Positions 31,654 to 40,930 of a stretch of DNA of 50,031 nt are shown here, piece after piece. The DNA comes from Gammaproteobacteria bacterium (GTDB taxonomy: Bacteria; Pseudomonadota; Gammaproteobacteria; JADZEE01). Where the stretch lies: NCBI GenBank assembly GCA_020850735.1, contig JADZEE010000120.1:1-50031 (forward strand), read 5' to 3'. Every line of letters starts with the position of its first letter. The stretch's first letter is position 1. The position numbers were made by a program, and so were the translations under genes. The notes beneath the pieces were generated by a model that was not told where the DNA came from, searched no databases, and saw only the letters and a list, made by a program, of their open reading frames with translations.

Positions 31654-32667
31654 ATGATCCCCGCACCGCCCGTCGGTCCGGTTCCCTTCGACAAGGCCTG
31701 CGCCCACCGGCTGCTCGCGGACATGGTGCGCATCCGCCGGCTCGAGGAGAAATGCGCCGAGCTCTACGGGGCCATGAAGATCCGCGGTTTCCTGCACCTG
31801 TACATCGGCGAGGAAGCCTGCGCGGTCGGCGTGCTGCACGCCCTGCGCGCCGAGGACAACGTCGTTGCGACCTATCGCGAGCACGCGCACGCGCTGGTGC
31901 GGGGCATGCCCATGGGCGTGCTCATGGCCGAGATGTACGGCAAGCGCGAGGGTTGCTCGCGCGGGCGCGGCGGTTCCATGCACCTGTTCGACGCCAGGAC
32001 GAGACTTTTCGGCGGCAACGCCATCGTCGCTGGTTTGCTGCCGGTCGCGGTCGGCCTCGCGCTCGCCGATCGCATGAAGGGCCAGCGGCGCGTGACCGCG
32101 TGCTTTTTCGGTGAAGGCGCCGTCGCCGAAGGCGCATTTCACGAGTCGATGAATCTCGCCGAGCTGTGGGGCGTGCCGCTGCTGCTGTGCTGCGAGAACA
32201 ACCGCTACGCGATGGGCACGGCGCTCGAGCGTTCGGAGTCGCAGACCGATCTGTGCGCCAAGGCGGCCAGCTACAAGGTGCCGACCGCGAGCGTCGACGG
32301 CATGGACATCGTCGCCGTGCACGAAGCGGCGAAGCAGGCGCAGCAGCACGTGCGCGAGGGTAAGGGACCGTTCTTTCTGGAGCTCAGGACCTACCGCTTC
32401 CGGGCCCACTCGATGTTCGACGCGGAGCTGTACCGCAGCAAGGCCGAAGTGGAGGAGTGGAAGACGCGTGGTCCCATTCACACCTACACGGCGCGGCTGA
32501 AGACCGAGGGCAAGCTGACCGAGGAGGAGTTCCTCGAGCTCGACGCCGCCGCGCTGGCCGAAGTCGACGCGGCCGTCGCATTCGCCGAAGCCGGCAGCTG
32601 GGAGCCGATCGAGGATCTGGCCCGGGATCTGTACACGCCGCCGGAGGCCGCATGGCGCAGCGCGTGA
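31654..32667 (+). CDS. 2-oxoacid (pyruvate/acetoin-type) dehydrogenase E1 component, alpha subunit
   Basis: The 337-residue thiamine-diphosphate enzyme subunit decarboxylates a 2-oxoacid (or acetoin) and passes the acyl group to E2. Motifs: [25 protein letters not shown], the [11 protein letters not shown] segment, and the ThDP/Mg motif beginning [15 protein letters not shown] and ending [10 protein letters not shown]. The length matches two-chain PDH alpha subunits (about 330). Sequence alone cannot decide between pyruvate and acetoin. Its end overlaps the beta gene by 16 bp. Confidence 0.92.
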   Translation: MIPAPPVGPVPFDKACAHRLLADMVRIRRLEEKCAELYGAMKIRGFLHLYIGEEACAVGVLHALRAEDNVVATYREHAHALVRGMPMGVLMAEMYGKREGCSRGRGGSMHLFDARTRLFGGNAIVAGLLPVAVGLALADRMKGQRRVTACFFGEGAVAEGAFHESMNLAELWGVPLLLCCENNRYAMGTALERSESQTDLCAKAASYKVPTASVDGMDIVAVHEAAKQAQQHVREGKGPFFLELRTYRFRAHSMFDAELYRSKAEVEEWKTRGPIHTYTARLKTEGKLTEEEFLELDAAALAEVDAAVAFAEAGSWEPIEDLARDLYTPPEAAWRSA

Positions 32668-33632
32668 CCTACCGCGAGGCGCTGCGCCAGGCGCATCACG
32701 AGGCGCTCGAACGCGATCCGCGCGTGTTTCTGATGGGCGAGGACGTCGGCGCCTACGGCGGCGCCTACGCCGTGTCCAAGGGCCTGCTCGAGGAATTCGG
32801 TCCGGATCGCGTTCGTGACACTCCGCTGTCCGAGCTCGCGTTCGTGGGCGCGGGGATCGGCGCGGCGCTCGGCGGCATGCGGCCGATCGTGGAGATCATG
32901 ACGGTCAATTTCAGCCTGCTGGCGCTCGACCAGATCGTCAACACCGCGGCGTTGTACCGGCACATGTCCGGCGGACAGTTCTCGGTGCCGCTGGTGATCC
33001 GCATGACCACCGGCGCGGGCCGCCAGCTCGCGGCCCAGCATTCGCACAGCTTCGAGGGCTGGTATGCGCACATTCCCGGACTCACCATCCTCGCGCCGGC
33101 GACGGTCGCCGACGCGCGTGGCATGCTCTGGCCGGCGCTGCGCGACCCGGATCCGGTGATCATCTTCGAGCACGCGATGCTGCTGAACATGGAAGGCGAT
33201 CTCGACGAGGACACCGCGGTCGATATCCGCTCGGCCCGCACCATGCGCGCCGGCACGCACGTGACCCTGCTGACCTACGGCGGCTCCCTGTTCAAGACCC
33301 TCGAGGCGGCTGACACGCTCGCCGCCGACGGCATCGAGGCGCAGGTCATCGATTTGCGCGTGCTGCGGCCGCTCGACGTGGACACGATCCTCGCATCGGT
33401 GCGCCGCACCCGCCGGGTAGTGGTCGTCGACGAGGGCTGGCGCACCGGCGCCCTGGCCGGTGAGCTCATTGCCCGCATCGCCGAGGAGGCCTTCTACGAT
33501 CTCGATGCACCGCCGGCGCGCGTGTGTACGGAGGAGGTGCCCATCCCGTACGCAAAGCATCTCGAGGAAGCGGCGCTGCCGCAGGCCGGCAAGATCGTCG
33601 CGGCGGTGCGGGCGCTGCTGGGGCCGGCATGA
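32652..33632 (+). CDS. 2-oxoacid dehydrogenase E1 component, beta subunit
   Basis: The 326-residue partner of the E1-alpha subunit starts [22 protein letters not shown]. Family segments: [65 protein letters not shown] (the catalytic His region) and [16 protein letters not shown]. It overlaps E1-alpha by 16 bp at its start and E2 by 4 bp at its end, so the three are translationally coupled. Confidence 0.93.
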   Translation: MAQRVTYREALRQAHHEALERDPRVFLMGEDVGAYGGAYAVSKGLLEEFGPDRVRDTPLSELAFVGAGIGAALGGMRPIVEIMTVNFSLLALDQIVNTAALYRHMSGGQFSVPLVIRMTTGAGRQLAAQHSHSFEGWYAHIPGLTILAPATVADARGMLWPALRDPDPVIIFEHAMLLNMEGDLDEDTAVDIRSARTMRAGTHVTLLTYGGSLFKTLEAADTLAADGIEAQVIDLRVLRPLDVDTILASVRRTRRVVVVDEGWRTGALAGELIARIAEEAFYDLDAPPARVCTEEVPIPYAKHLEEAALPQAGKIVAAVRALLGPA

Positions 33633-34981
33633 TCGAATTCAGGTTGCCCTCGCTTGGTGCCGACATGGACGAGGGTACGCTGCTCGAGTGGCGGATCGCG
33701 CCCGGGGATCGGGTCCGGCGCGGCCAGATCGTCGCGGTCGTGGACACCTCCAAGGCCGCGGTCGACGTCGAGTGCTGGCAGGAGGGCGCCGTGCACGAGC
33801 TCATCACGCGCGTGGGCGAGACCGTCCCGGTCGGCACGGTGATGGCCACGCTGGTCGCCGGAGCCGAGGGCGCGGCCGTGGTGTCGGCGCCGGCGCCGGA
33901 GTCGGGCGCCGTCCGCGACACGGCCGTGGCGGCGCCTGCGGCCGCGACCGCCGGACCGGCGCCCGCGGCCGTCGCCGCGCCGGCGGCTCCGGTACCCGCG
34001 CCACACCGGCCGGTCTCGCCGGCGGCGCGCAAGCACGCGCGCGAACGCGGCATCGAGCTCGGATCCGTAGTGGCTACGGGCGGGCATGGCAGCGTGACCG
34101 TGGCCGATGTCGAACGCGCGGCGGACACGTTGCGCACGCGGGCGCCGGCGGCACGCCCGCCGGTGTCGCCGGCGGCGCGCCGGCGGGCACGCGAGCTCGG
34201 TATCGATCCGGCCACGCTCACGGGCAGCGGGGCGGGGGGCGCGCTGATCCTGGCGGACGTCGAAGCCGCGGCACCCGCGGGCAAGGTGGATCGCCACGCC
34301 GCCATGCGCAAGGCCATCGCCGCGGCCATGAGCCGCTCCAAGCGCGAGATCCCGCACTACTACCTGACCGAGACCATCCCGGTGCAGCGCGCGCTCGCGT
34401 GGCTCGAGGCGGCCAATGCCACGCGCGCCGTCACCGCGCGGCTGTTGTTCGTGGTCCTGCAGCTCAAGGCCGTGGCGCTGGCCCTGCGCCGCTATCCCGA
34501 GCTGAACGGCTGGTGGCGCGACGACGCCTTCGAGCCGGGCAGCGGCGTGCACCTGGGCGTCGCGATTTCGCTGCGCCAGGGCGGGCTCGTCGCGCCCGCG
34601 ATCCACGATGTCGATCGGCTGTCGCTGGCGGAGCTGATGCGCGCGCTGGCCGATCTCGTCAAACGCACGCGGGCCGGTTCGCTGCGCAGTTCGGAGCTGT
34701 CCGACGCCACGATCACCGTGACCAACCTCGGCGATCAGGGTGTGGAATCGGTGCTGGGCGTGATCTACCCGCCACAGGTGGCGCTGGTCGGCTTCGGCCG
34801 CATCCTCGCGCGGCCGTGGGTGGACGCGGGTGAGCTGAGCGTGGCGCGAACCGTGGTCGCGAGCCTGACGGCGGATCATCGCGCTTCCGACGGACATCGT
34901 GGCGGGCTGTTTCTCGCCGAAATCCGCGATCGGCTGCAGAGCCCGGAGACCCTCGACACGGCCGGGCAGGAGACTAGCTGA
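33629..34981 (+). CDS. 2-oxoacid dehydrogenase E2 acyltransferase with two E3-binding domains
   Basis: E2 carries the acyl group on lipoyl-lysine and transfers it to CoA. The 450-residue protein has one lipoyl domain (1-77; lipoyl Lys42 in [11 protein letters not shown]) and an Ala/Pro linker. Two successive peripheral-subunit-binding domains follow (about 128-164 and 178-214), both beginning PVSPAAR. The catalytic domain (222-450) has the active-site motif DHRASDG (His417, Asp421). Most E2 proteins have a single peripheral domain. The E3 dihydrolipoamide dehydrogenase is not encoded here and must come from elsewhere. Confidence 0.9.
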   Translation: MIEFRLPSLGADMDEGTLLEWRIAPGDRVRRGQIVAVVDTSKAAVDVECWQEGAVHELITRVGETVPVGTVMATLVAGAEGAAVVSAPAPESGAVRDTAVAAPAAATAGPAPAAVAAPAAPVPAPHRPVSPAARKHARERGIELGSVVATGGHGSVTVADVERAADTLRTRAPAARPPVSPAARRRARELGIDPATLTGSGAGGALILADVEAAAPAGKVDRHAAMRKAIAAAMSRSKREIPHYYLTETIPVQRALAWLEAANATRAVTARLLFVVLQLKAVALALRRYPELNGWWRDDAFEPGSGVHLGVAISLRQGGLVAPAIHDVDRLSLAELMRALADLVKRTRAGSLRSSELSDATITVTNLGDQGVESVLGVIYPPQVALVGFGRILARPWVDAGELSVARTVVASLTADHRASDGHRGGLFLAEIRDRLQSPETLDTAGQETS

Positions 34982-35232
34982 TGAACACAGACGAGCTCAC
35001 GGGCATCATTCTCGCGACCCTCACGGATATCGCACCCGAGGTGGAGGTGGATGATCTCGTGGCGGACCGTCCGCTGCGCAATCAGGTGGATCTGGACTCG
35101 ATCGACTGGCTCAACTTTCTCGTCGGGCTGCACGACAAGCTCCGGGTCGATATCCCCGAGTCGGATTACGCGCGGCTCGTGTGCCTCGACGATCTCGTCG
35201 ACTACCTCGCCGCCCGCCTGCCGGCCGGCTGA
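34981..35232 (+). CDS. Acyl carrier protein
   Basis: An 83-residue acidic four-helix carrier protein. The phosphopantetheine attachment motif is DLDSIDWLNFL, with Ser40 as the modified residue (DSID instead of the DSLD of fatty-acid ACP). Its ATG overlaps the E2 stop codon by one base, so it is probably made in step with E2. It differs from the housekeeping AcpP and is not next to fab genes, which points to a dedicated partner of the dehydrogenase or acetyl-CoA synthetase. This role is inference. Confidence 0.88.
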   Translation: MNTDELTGIILATLTDIAPEVEVDDLVADRPLRNQVDLDSIDWLNFLVGLHDKLRVDIPESDYARLVCLDDLVDYLAARLPAG

Positions 35233-35467
35233 GCCCGCCCGCCACCGCCGTCAGCCGCGCCGCCGCGCGGCGGGTAGGCCCACCGTTACGTTGCGCGCCA
35301 GACCCGCTGCCCGCCGGGGCATTGCGGTTACACTCTGGCGCCCGACGTAAAGCGATGAGGGCAGTGGCAGCGACGACGCCAACACAGAAACACACGACCC
35401 GCGGCGAGACGCCGAACCAGTCGCCGGCACCGTGTCGGGCGCGGCCGACACGCGCAGGAGCACGCCG

Positions 35468-36241
35468 GTGAGCGGGCCGGTGGCAACGGGCGGCGCAGAC
35501 GCGACCCTCGCGCTGCTCGGCGCGCGCCAGGGGCTGGTCTGCGTGGTCGGCGCCGGCGGCAAGAAGTCGGTCATGTACTGGCTCGCGGCGTTGCACCCCG
35601 GGCGGGTCGGCCTCACGGCCAGCGTGCACACGCCGCCCTACCCGGCCGGCAGTGCGGATCGGATCGTCTACGGCGACGAGACCGAAGTACGCACGGCCGT
35701 AACGGCCGCCGGCAACGTACGCGTGGTCGCGTTTGCCGGACCGGGTGACAAGCCGCGCCGGCATGCGGGCTTCGACGGCGCGTTCATCCGCGCTACGGTG
35801 GCGGCGGCGGGCTTCGATTTATGCCTGGTAAAAGCGGACGGCGCGCGTGCCCGCTGGATCAAGGCGCCCGGACCCGGCGAGCCCCGCATCGTGGCGGACG
35901 CCGACACGGTCATCGTCGTGGCTGCGGCACGCGCGATCGGTCAGTGCCTGAGCGACCGTATTGCCCACCGCCCCGAACGCATCGCGGCGCTCACGGGCTG
36001 TGTGGTCGGCGCGGTGCTGACACCGGCGCACCTGGGATTGCTGCTCGCGCACCCGCACGGCGGCCTGGCGGACGTGGGTCGTGCCCGCGTGGTCCCGCTC
36101 ATCAACATGGTCGACGATGCAGCGCTCGCCGCGCCCGCGCGCGACGCCGCGCGGGCGGCACTCGCCGCCACGACGCGCTTCGACCGGATCGTGCTGGCCT
36201 GCGCGCGGCGCCGGGAGATCGTCGAGATCGTCGAGCGTTGA
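35468..36241 (+). CDS. yqeC: YqeC-type selenium/molybdenum hydroxylase accessory protein
   Basis: A 257-residue protein of the YqeC family, linked by genome context elsewhere to molybdenum hydroxylases, including selenium-dependent ones. Features are a P-loop-like VCVVGAGGKKSVMYWL near the N-terminus and the signature LVKADGARARWIKAPGPGEPRIV. The GTG start at 35468 was chosen because AGGAG lies 7 bases upstream; a GTG at 35432 is also in frame. No Mo-hydroxylase, yqeB or selD gene is adjacent. It converges with the next gene, 15 bp apart. Confidence 0.82.
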   Translation: MSGPVATGGADATLALLGARQGLVCVVGAGGKKSVMYWLAALHPGRVGLTASVHTPPYPAGSADRIVYGDETEVRTAVTAAGNVRVVAFAGPGDKPRRHAGFDGAFIRATVAAAGFDLCLVKADGARARWIKAPGPGEPRIVADADTVIVVAAARAIGQCLSDRIAHRPERIAALTGCVVGAVLTPAHLGLLLAHPHGGLADVGRARVVPLINMVDDAALAAPARDAARAALAATTRFDRIVLACARRREIVEIVER

Positions 36242-36256
36242 TCCGCGCCGTCCGGC

Positions 36257-36991
36257 TCACGGCAGCAGGCAGCCGAGCCCGGTCGCGGGCCGTGTCAGCA
36301 CGCTGAACAGCGCGACCCACACCCCCGCGGCGGCGACTACGCAGCCCGCGGCGCGGCGCACGCCGGCCCGGTTCAATACCTGCGGAAAACGACCTGCCGC
36401 CCAGGCGGCGCCGACCACGGCGGGCAGCGTGCCGGCGCCGAACGCGAGCATGAACGCGGCGCCGTCGAGCGCGCTGCCGGCGGCCAGGCTCCAGATCAAC
36501 GCCGTGTAGACCAGTCCGCACGGAATGCCGCCCCAGAGCGTGCCGAGCAGTACCACCCCGAGCGGACGGTCGGTGCGCGCGGGGCCGCGCAGGCGCGCCG
36601 TCACCGGCCGCAGCAGGCGCGCGCCGGCGGCCTCGATGCGCAGCACGCCGTTCCAGATCCCGGCGAGGTACAGACCGGTCGCGATCATGACCAGCGCGGC
36701 CACGAGCCGCAGGCCCGTCCACGCCTGCCACTGGCTGAGCTGATCCGCCGCGGTCGCACCGGCCAGCCCCGCCGCCGCGCCGGCCAGCATGTACGTGAGG
36801 ATCCGCCCGGCGTTGAACAGGAGCTGGCGGCGCAGGCCGTGCAGCGCCGTCTCACCGCCGCGGCGCGCACCCAGGTGCAGCGCCGCGCCGACCGGGCCGC
36901 ACATCGCCGCACAGTGGGCACTGCCGAACAGGCCGGCAGCGAAGGCCACCAGGTACGGTGCGCCGGAAGTCAGAAACGGACTCAGATCCAT
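36257..36991 (-). CDS. TauE/SafE-like (UreH-type) membrane protein
   Basis: A 244-residue inner-membrane protein with about six helices. The N-terminal helix carries AGLFGSAHCAAMCGPVGAAL, whose HC-x3-C motif marks the sulfite-exporter/UreH-like family often found near cytochrome oxidase (ccoGHIS) or copper genes. A second half-repeat shows LGTLWGGIPCGLVYTALIW. It probably exports or handles metal or small thiols. No cco genes are nearby, so the link is not supported by context here. Confidence 0.82.
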   Translation of the reverse strand: MDLSPFLTSGAPYLVAFAAGLFGSAHCAAMCGPVGAALHLGARRGGETALHGLRRQLLFNAGRILTYMLAGAAAGLAGATAADQLSQWQAWTGLRLVAALVMIATGLYLAGIWNGVLRIEAAGARLLRPVTARLRGPARTDRPLGVVLLGTLWGGIPCGLVYTALIWSLAAGSALDGAAFMLAFGAGTLPAVVGAAWAAGRFPQVLNRAGVRRAAGCVVAAAGVWVALFSVLTRPATGLGCLLP

Positions 36992-37101
36992 GTTCGGGTG
37001 CTGGCGCGGGGATGCTCGCCAGTCTCACCGCAAGCGCCGCCCGGAACAACTGCCTCCTATCGACTTTCGCGAGCGGAGCCCGCGCCTTGCATTGCGCCGG
37101 C

Positions 37102-37115
37102 TGGCGCCGGATCGC
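37102..37115. repeat. Direct repeat, left copy (near an IS remnant)
   Basis: TGGCGCCGGATCGC, extending as C-GACA, recurs at 40866-40879 followed by G-GACA: 18 of 19 positions match in the same orientation. The two copies bracket the IS3 remnant and the qseBC-ygiW locus. They may be remnants of the same insertion-sequence end. Confidence 0.4.
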
Positions 37116-37249
37116 CGACATCGAGCGGCAGCGCCGTGTGGCCCCGGACCCGGTCGGTGCGACTCGAGTATGCCGGGGCACAGCGCTCATGGACCCATTG
37201 CAAGCCGTGCGGCGCTCGACGATGTGACCAAGGAGGTGAAGTCACCATG

Positions 37250-37895
37250 ACCCGTGAAAATGTTGTCCATCTACCGGCCCTTGCCGTCCGTGCTGATGGC
37301 AACGCCGGCCGCTTTGGGTACTTCGGTAAACGCCCGGCTGGTGAACTGGCAGCCCTGATCGGTGCTGAAGATCTCCGGACAGCGCGTAGCGCGCCAACGC
37401 TTGTTTCAGTGCCTCGACACAGAAGTCTGCCGTCAGCGCGTTCGACAGTCGCCAAGCCGGCACCTTGCGGCTGTGCGAGTCCATAACCGCCACCAGGTAG
37501 AGCCCCCCGGGCCATCGTCAGGTACGTCACATCCGCCGCCCAGACTTGATTCGGCCGGTCGATGTCGAGGTCGCGCAGCACATAGGGGTACACGGTATGT
37601 GTCAGCGCCGGGATGCACGTGCGCGGCTTGCGGTATACCGCGTGGATCCCCATCCTGCGCATCAGCCGCCGCACCCGGTCCCTGCCGACGTCGACCCCGG
37701 CGCGGCTGAGCTGGTCGCGCAGGCTACGCGAGCCCATCCACGGAAAGCGCAGATGCAACACAAACCGGGTACCGCATCCGCGGTGTTCCTGCACGCTGGA
37801 GTACTGGAAGCACCACTCGGGCGATTCATCATTTTCTTGGGTGAACGAGGCTATCGACCATTGAGCATCGCAATGTACCGATGCTCGGTCGCCCA
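37250..37895 (-). pseudogene. Broken IS3-family transposase (OrfB remnant)
   Basis: Three reading frames together give a decayed IS3-type DDE transposase. Frame one (about 37495-37760) reads MGSRSLRDQLSRAG, VRRLMRRMGIHAVYRKPRT and RPNQVWAADVTYLTMARG (first catalytic Asp). After a frameshift, 37370-37493 reads VAVMDSHSRKVPAWRLSNAL and FCVEALKQALARY. After a second shift, about 37250-37330 reads AAGVAISTDGKGR and is cut off at MDNIF. The C-terminal third is missing. The segment upstream to 38160 shows no protein I recognise. Confidence 0.85.
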
Positions 37896-38160
37896 TTTTT
37901 GACACTGGATGACTTTGCAGGGTGTCTCGCTCAGTGATCTCGACGAGCAGCTTCTCATGCGATTTGCCCGTCATCGTCGCACTTGCCCGGGCGGGCGGCG
38001 GACGCCGATGGTATCCAGACGCCGCCAGTTTTCGCAAGATGGCACGATAAGGGCTACGCGGGGTGACACTTACGAATTCGCCACCTACAGGTCCGGCGAT
38101 GCGATGGTCGGAGCGTTTGCCGCGCGCGGGAGCCACCTGGCCCCCGTGTTGCCTCGGTTC

Positions 38161-38188
38161 GCGGCTGCCGCAAACGCGCGGCAGCCGC
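38161..38188. other. Perfect 11-bp inverted repeat (hairpin) downstream of ygiW
   Basis: GCGGCTGCCGC and GCGGCAGCCGC are exact inverted copies around a 6-base loop, 35 bp after the ygiW stop. It could end the qseBC-ygiW transcript. There is no T-run on either side, so a standard intrinsic terminator is not established. Confidence 0.55.
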
Positions 38189-38222
38189 CCTGACCATTCC
38201 ACGCTCCGGCGGGGACTTGTAC

Positions 38223-38576
38223 TTACTGCGTCACACGAATCGTATCGACCTCGAATTCGACCAGCTTCCATTCCTTGTCGATTTCCCCCGCGACTTCCAC
38301 TTTCTTGTCCGGGGATACGTTCAGGCCGCGCCAGTCCTCGTCGTCGATTTCTACGACCAATGTGCCCGTGCCGTCCTTGAACTCGTATTTCTCATCGCCA
38401 AGCGCCTTGACGATATGGCCGGATAGCTTGACGTGCGTATCATCAGGCATCGACAACGCCTCCGCGACAGTGACGAGTTTGCGATCATCCGGACCGCTGA
38501 ATCCACCTGCCATGTTTTCGGCTTGAACATTAATCGCCGCGGCGCACAGCGCCAGTGTCAATAATTCTTTTTTCAT
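38223..38576 (-). CDS. ygiW: YgiW/YdeI-family periplasmic OB-fold stress protein
   Basis: A 117-residue exported protein. MKKELLTLALCAAAINVQA is a signal peptide. The mature part is the BOF (bacterial OB-fold) domain, with VAEALSMPDDTHVKLSGHIV, YEFKDGTGTLVVEIDDEDW and EVAGEIDKEWKLVEFEVDTIRV. In enterics YgiW/VisP lies beside qseBC and is linked to stress tolerance and envelope sensing; the same linkage is seen here. GGAGAAAGG precedes the ATG. It starts 61 bp after qseC, with a CTTAAG hexamer at the qseC stop codon, so it is likely co-transcribed. Confidence 0.92.
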   Translation of the reverse strand: MKKELLTLALCAAAINVQAENMAGGFSGPDDRKLVTVAEALSMPDDTHVKLSGHIVKALGDEKYEFKDGTGTLVVEIDDEDWRGLNVSPDKKVEVAGEIDKEWKLVEFEVDTIRVTQ

Positions 38577-38637
38577 TTCCTTTCTCCATCAATTGAATTT
38601 ACCAAGACAGAGTAGACTCGAAAACATGAGCATTACC

Positions 38638-39939
38638 TTAAGCCGGAAACCGGGCCTCGACGCTTAAGCCCGGAATACCGTCACCTCTCGCTGGAAACGC
38701 AATTGATCCGCCGTGGATTTCCGCGATGCGATGACAAATCGCAAGCCCGAGTCCCAGACCGCCACTCTTGCTGTCGAGACGCGTGAACCCTCGCGTCATC
38801 TGTGCGCGGGCTTCTTGCGCGATCCCGGCGCCATTGTCCGTAACCCGCAAACAGACCTGTCCAGAGGCGGCGGGTTCGAGTTCAATTTGCGTTTGTGTGC
38901 CGGCAGGACAGTGACGCAAAACATTCTGCAGAAGATTCGTCAGCAGAGTTTCCAGTAAAACGGCGTCACCCCGGATCTCGGCCGCCGCGATGCTGGAAAC
39001 TAAACGCATACCCGCCGCATCGAATTTTTCATGAAATCTGGCGACCACGCGTTTGCAAATTGCCGCAAGCGGGATTGCATCGAAACGTCGATGCCATTGC
39101 CCTTGCTCAAGTCGCGCGAGAATTAGAAGCTGTTCCACGGTTCGCGTCAGTCTTTCGACTTCCGCTTTTACGACCGGCAGTTCCGGGCTATCACTTGCGA
39201 GTTCGAGTTTCAGTGTTGTGAGTGGCGTCCGCAGCTCGTGTGCGACGTCCGAAGCGAACTGCCGTTCGCGTGTGACCACGATGTCGATACCAGCCATCAG
39301 CTCATTCACGGAATCGCGCAGCACGTCGATCTCTTGAATCGCTGTATTGACGATCACGGGCTCCAGAGAACCGGCGTCGCGTGCCTTGAGCTGACGTACG
39401 AGCCGCGTAACGGGCACAAGTATGAGCGCAATGAGTGTGGTCAGCAGTAACAGATTGAAGATACCGCCGAGTAGTGCCGGCGCGGACACGTGTTCGAGAA
39501 TTTCATCCGTGACTTCCCCGTACAGGTCGCCGCGCCGAAGTACCTGAACGACGATGTCGCCCTTACTGGTCTGATAGCCGTGCCATTGGTAACCGCCGTG
39601 GGCGAGCGAAATGGCGCCACTGGTGGTCGATGCGAGCGGCAGCGTATGTGGTAAATTGCTGACGTGGTGCGCGTTCGCGTAAACGCTGACCCAAATCGTT
39701 TCTTCGTCATCGTCGTCAAAGGCCTCAATCAGTACGCGTTCCAGTTCTTCGAGATGCTTCGGCACGAGATTCGCGTCGAACAGATCCGCGAGCATTTCGC
39801 TTTGCGCCTCCAGGTCGTCGTCTAGGATCTCGCGAAACTCCTGTTCCGCGACCCACCACGTCGCGATCACCCCGCCTATCGCAACGGAAATCATGGTCAC
39901 GGCGAGGACTGACGCGAGGTGCCAGAGACGAAAAGTCAT
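38638..39939 (-). CDS. qseC: QseC/PmrB-like sensor histidine kinase
   Basis: The 433-residue inner-membrane kinase has two helices (about 7-28 and 160-182) around a periplasmic sensor of about 130 residues, which contains the acidic patch FDDDDEETIW (75-80 acidic). The cytoplasmic part has HAMP-like sequence, the H-box FASDVAHELRTPL, the N-box LLTNLLQNVLRHCP, and G-boxes DNGAGIA and GGLGLGLAI. All kinase motifs are intact. Acidic periplasmic patches bind metals in PmrB/PhoQ-type sensors, so the ligand may be a cation. It overlaps the regulator gene by 4 bp. Confidence 0.9.
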   Translation of the reverse strand: MTFRLWHLASVLAVTMISVAIGGVIATWWVAEQEFREILDDDLEAQSEMLADLFDANLVPKHLEELERVLIEAFDDDDEETIWVSVYANAHHVSNLPHTLPLASTTSGAISLAHGGYQWHGYQTSKGDIVVQVLRRGDLYGEVTDEILEHVSAPALLGGIFNLLLLTTLIALILVPVTRLVRQLKARDAGSLEPVIVNTAIQEIDVLRDSVNELMAGIDIVVTRERQFASDVAHELRTPLTTLKLELASDSPELPVVKAEVERLTRTVEQLLILARLEQGQWHRRFDAIPLAAICKRVVARFHEKFDAAGMRLVSSIAAAEIRGDAVLLETLLTNLLQNVLRHCPAGTQTQIELEPAASGQVCLRVTDNGAGIAQEARAQMTRGFTRLDSKSGGLGLGLAICHRIAEIHGGSIAFPARGDGIPGLSVEARFPA

Positions 39940-40592
39940 AACGCCGCGAGGCGGTAGCCGAAGCCGCGGATGGTCACTATGCGATGCTTACCGAGTACTT
40001 TACGAAGGCTGTGGATATGCACTTCCAATGTATTCGATTCGGCGACGTCGCCGATCCCGTATAACTGTTGGGTCAAACGCTCGCGGCTGACGGGCCGCTC
40101 GCCGGATTGAATCATCGTCGCGAGGAGCTGGTATTCCTTGGGTGCCAGATCGATGGGCGCATCAGCGAGAAAAAAGCGGCGTAACACGGCATCAAAACTT
40201 AATGCACCAACATTCATGCGTGGTTGCGCGCCGCCGGATTTGCGTCGCAATAACGCTCTGATGCGCGCACGCAGTTCTTCTGGTTCGAACGGCTTGACGA
40301 GATAATCGTCCGCACCTGTGTCAAGGCCTGCAACGCGGTCGTCGAGTCCGCCACGTGCCGTTATGATGAGAACCGGGGTTTTGCAGTTGCGTGCGCGCAG
40401 TGCACGCAACCACGTCACGCCGTCACCATCCGGCAACCCGAGATCAAGCAGCACAAGCTCGAACTCCGCGGCGCCAAAGTGGGCTTGCGCGGATTCGAGT
40501 GAGCGTACCCATTGTACGCGATAATCTTTGGCCAGCAGCTTTACGAGCGCATTACCGAGATTCAAATCATCTTCGATCACCAACAAGTACAT
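39936..40592 (-). CDS. qseB: QseB/PmrA-like OmpR-family response regulator
   Basis: A 218-residue response regulator. The receiver domain has the acidic pair ED (residues 8-9), the phospho-acceptor Asp in LVLLDLGLPDGDG, the Thr/Ala region IITARG and the Lys in DYLVKPFEPEELRAR. The C-terminal winged helix ends NTLEVHIHSLRKVLGKHRIVTIRGFGYRLA. The start MYLLVIEDDLNLG was chosen; the frame is open upstream through the promoter. ATGA overlap with qseC. A box like its own family's binding site lies about 55 bp upstream, suggesting autoregulation. Confidence 0.92.
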   Translation of the reverse strand: MYLLVIEDDLNLGNALVKLLAKDYRVQWVRSLESAQAHFGAAEFELVLLDLGLPDGDGVTWLRALRARNCKTPVLIITARGGLDDRVAGLDTGADDYLVKPFEPEELRARIRALLRRKSGGAQPRMNVGALSFDAVLRRFFLADAPIDLAPKEYQLLATMIQSGERPVSRERLTQQLYGIGDVAESNTLEVHIHSLRKVLGKHRIVTIRGFGYRLAAL

Positions 40593-40635
40593 TTGAAATC
40601 CCCGAGTGCGGGCCAATTTATCCTGATCGTGTATT

Positions 40636-40665
40636 TTCACTTGTTCTTGTGAAGCGAAGCTTAAG
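40636..40665 (-). promoter_or_regulatory. PmrA/QseB-like box and inverted repeat upstream of qseB
   Basis: On the minus strand CTTAA and CTTCA stand in tandem with 6 bases between them (40650-40665). This resembles the direct-repeat half-sites (CTTAA-N6-CTTAA) known for PmrA/QseB regulators, with one mismatch. It is followed by TTCAC-N8-GTGAA (40636-40653), a perfect 5-bp inverted repeat. The position just upstream of qseB suits autoregulation. Confidence 0.5.
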
Positions 40666-40865
40666 GACCCTCCGAATGAGTCATGGCTCGGCATCTTGCG
40701 CCCCGGAATGCGCGGACACGTCGATGCGAATCTTCGAAATAACACCACTATTCCGTGTGATTCGCGCGCCGGGAGCAGCGGGCCGAGTGCCCCGGGGGCA
40801 GTGTGCCGATGGCGTCGGGCAAGCACGCGGGCAAGGGCTTGGGAGCCGCCGGGATTCTGTCAGGG

Positions 40866-40879
40866 TGGCGCCGGATCGC
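40866..40879. repeat. Direct repeat, right copy
   Basis: TGGCGCCGGATCGC, the partner of the copy at 37102-37115; here it is followed by GGACAATTAGCG. It lies 52 bp before the IS6-type remnant. Confidence 0.4.
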
Positions 40880-40930
40880 GGACAATTAGCGCAGGACAGA
40901 AGCTCCTAATTATCGCGATATTGATTTGCG

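Larger units (their letters stand above)
40593..40930. other. Intergenic region upstream of qseB
   Basis: These 338 bases have no convincing gene. They contain the putative QseB/PmrA box (40636-40665) and the right copy of a direct repeat (40866-40879). Reading frames here do not resemble known proteins. The right part leads straight into an IS6-type remnant. Confidence 0.6.

Noticed and set aside
33629..35232. A complete pyruvate dehydrogenase operon
   Set aside because: No dihydrolipoamide dehydrogenase (E3) gene follows; the substrate could also be acetoin or another 2-oxoacid, so the name was kept general.
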